Of a stretch of 6,255 nt of DNA, positions 6,197 through 6,255 are shown one piece after another; position 1 is the stretch's first letter, and each line of letters starts with the position of its first letter. A program made the position numbers and the translations under genes. This DNA comes from Pseudomonadota bacterium (GTDB lineage Bacteria; Pseudomonadota; Alphaproteobacteria; Rhizobiales; Devosiaceae), in NCBI GenBank assembly GCA_023428425.1, contig JAEYYP010000201.1, forward strand, positions 1 through 6,255. The letters are read 5' to 3'. The notes under the pieces were generated by a model. It made no database searches and was not told the origin of the DNA. It was given only the letters and a program-made list of their open reading frames with translations.

Positions 6197-6255
6197 ATGA
6201 GCCAACAGGATATCGACGCACTGGCTATGATCCGTTCCTCGCTGGTCTCGGAGCG
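6197..6255 (+). CDS. Start of an unidentified protein, cut by the window end
   Basis: Nineteen complete codons are visible, starting MSQQDIDALAM and staying open to the last base. The start is supported by a strong ribosome site at ideal spacing and by divergent placement from the mscS paralogue. I do not recognise the protein. The visible piece is polar, has no signal peptide and looks like the beginning of an amphipathic helix, so a cytoplasmic product is likely. No function is assigned. Confidence 0.6.
   Translation, partial: MSQQDIDALAMIRSSLVSE

Noticed and set aside
6197..6255. Resemblance of MSQQDIDAL to the SQ-x-EIDAL beginning of FliM-type flagellar switch proteins.
   Set aside because: The match covers only about eight residues, the following AMIRSS does not continue it, and no flagellar gene is in view.

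Overview
The window looks like ordinary chromosome from a high-G+C Gram-negative bacterium, most likely a proteobacterium. Codons strongly favour G/C in the third position, one product carries a Sec-type signal peptide, and the LeuA and aminotransferase sequences resemble alphaproteobacterial versions. That placement rests on remembered family resemblance, not a search. I see no insertion sequence, phage gene, CRISPR array, tRNA or rRNA. Coding density is very high, and no stretch over about 160 bases lacks a gene.

From left to right, the window opens inside leuA (2-isopropylmalate synthase, about 70 N-terminal residues missing), which ends at a clear UUCG hairpin. Next comes a membrane-anchored endonuclease/exonuclease/phosphatase (EEP) family protein on the plus strand. 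It converges, with one base between the stop codons, on a minus-strand HisC-like PLP-dependent aminotransferase. A 157-bp divergent spacer separates that gene from a plus-strand, exported MsrA (methionine sulfoxide reductase). msrA overlaps tail-to-tail by 10 bp with a minus-strand MscS-type mechanosensitive channel gene. That gene is broken by a +1 frameshift near 4745-4748. Directly upstream of it, on the same strand, lies a second, intact MscS paralogue. A 124-bp divergent spacer then leads to the first 19 codons of an unidentified plus-strand gene that runs off the window.

The genes do not form one pathway. LeuA, and perhaps the aminotransferase, belong to amino-acid metabolism. The EEP protein, periplasmic MsrA and the two MscS channels act in the cell envelope, the last three plausibly in oxidative or osmotic stress. 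I found no convincing new multi-gene system. The points most worth a second look are the frameshifted mscS, and the differences between the two channel paralogues at the pore-helix hinge and the C-terminal barrel.
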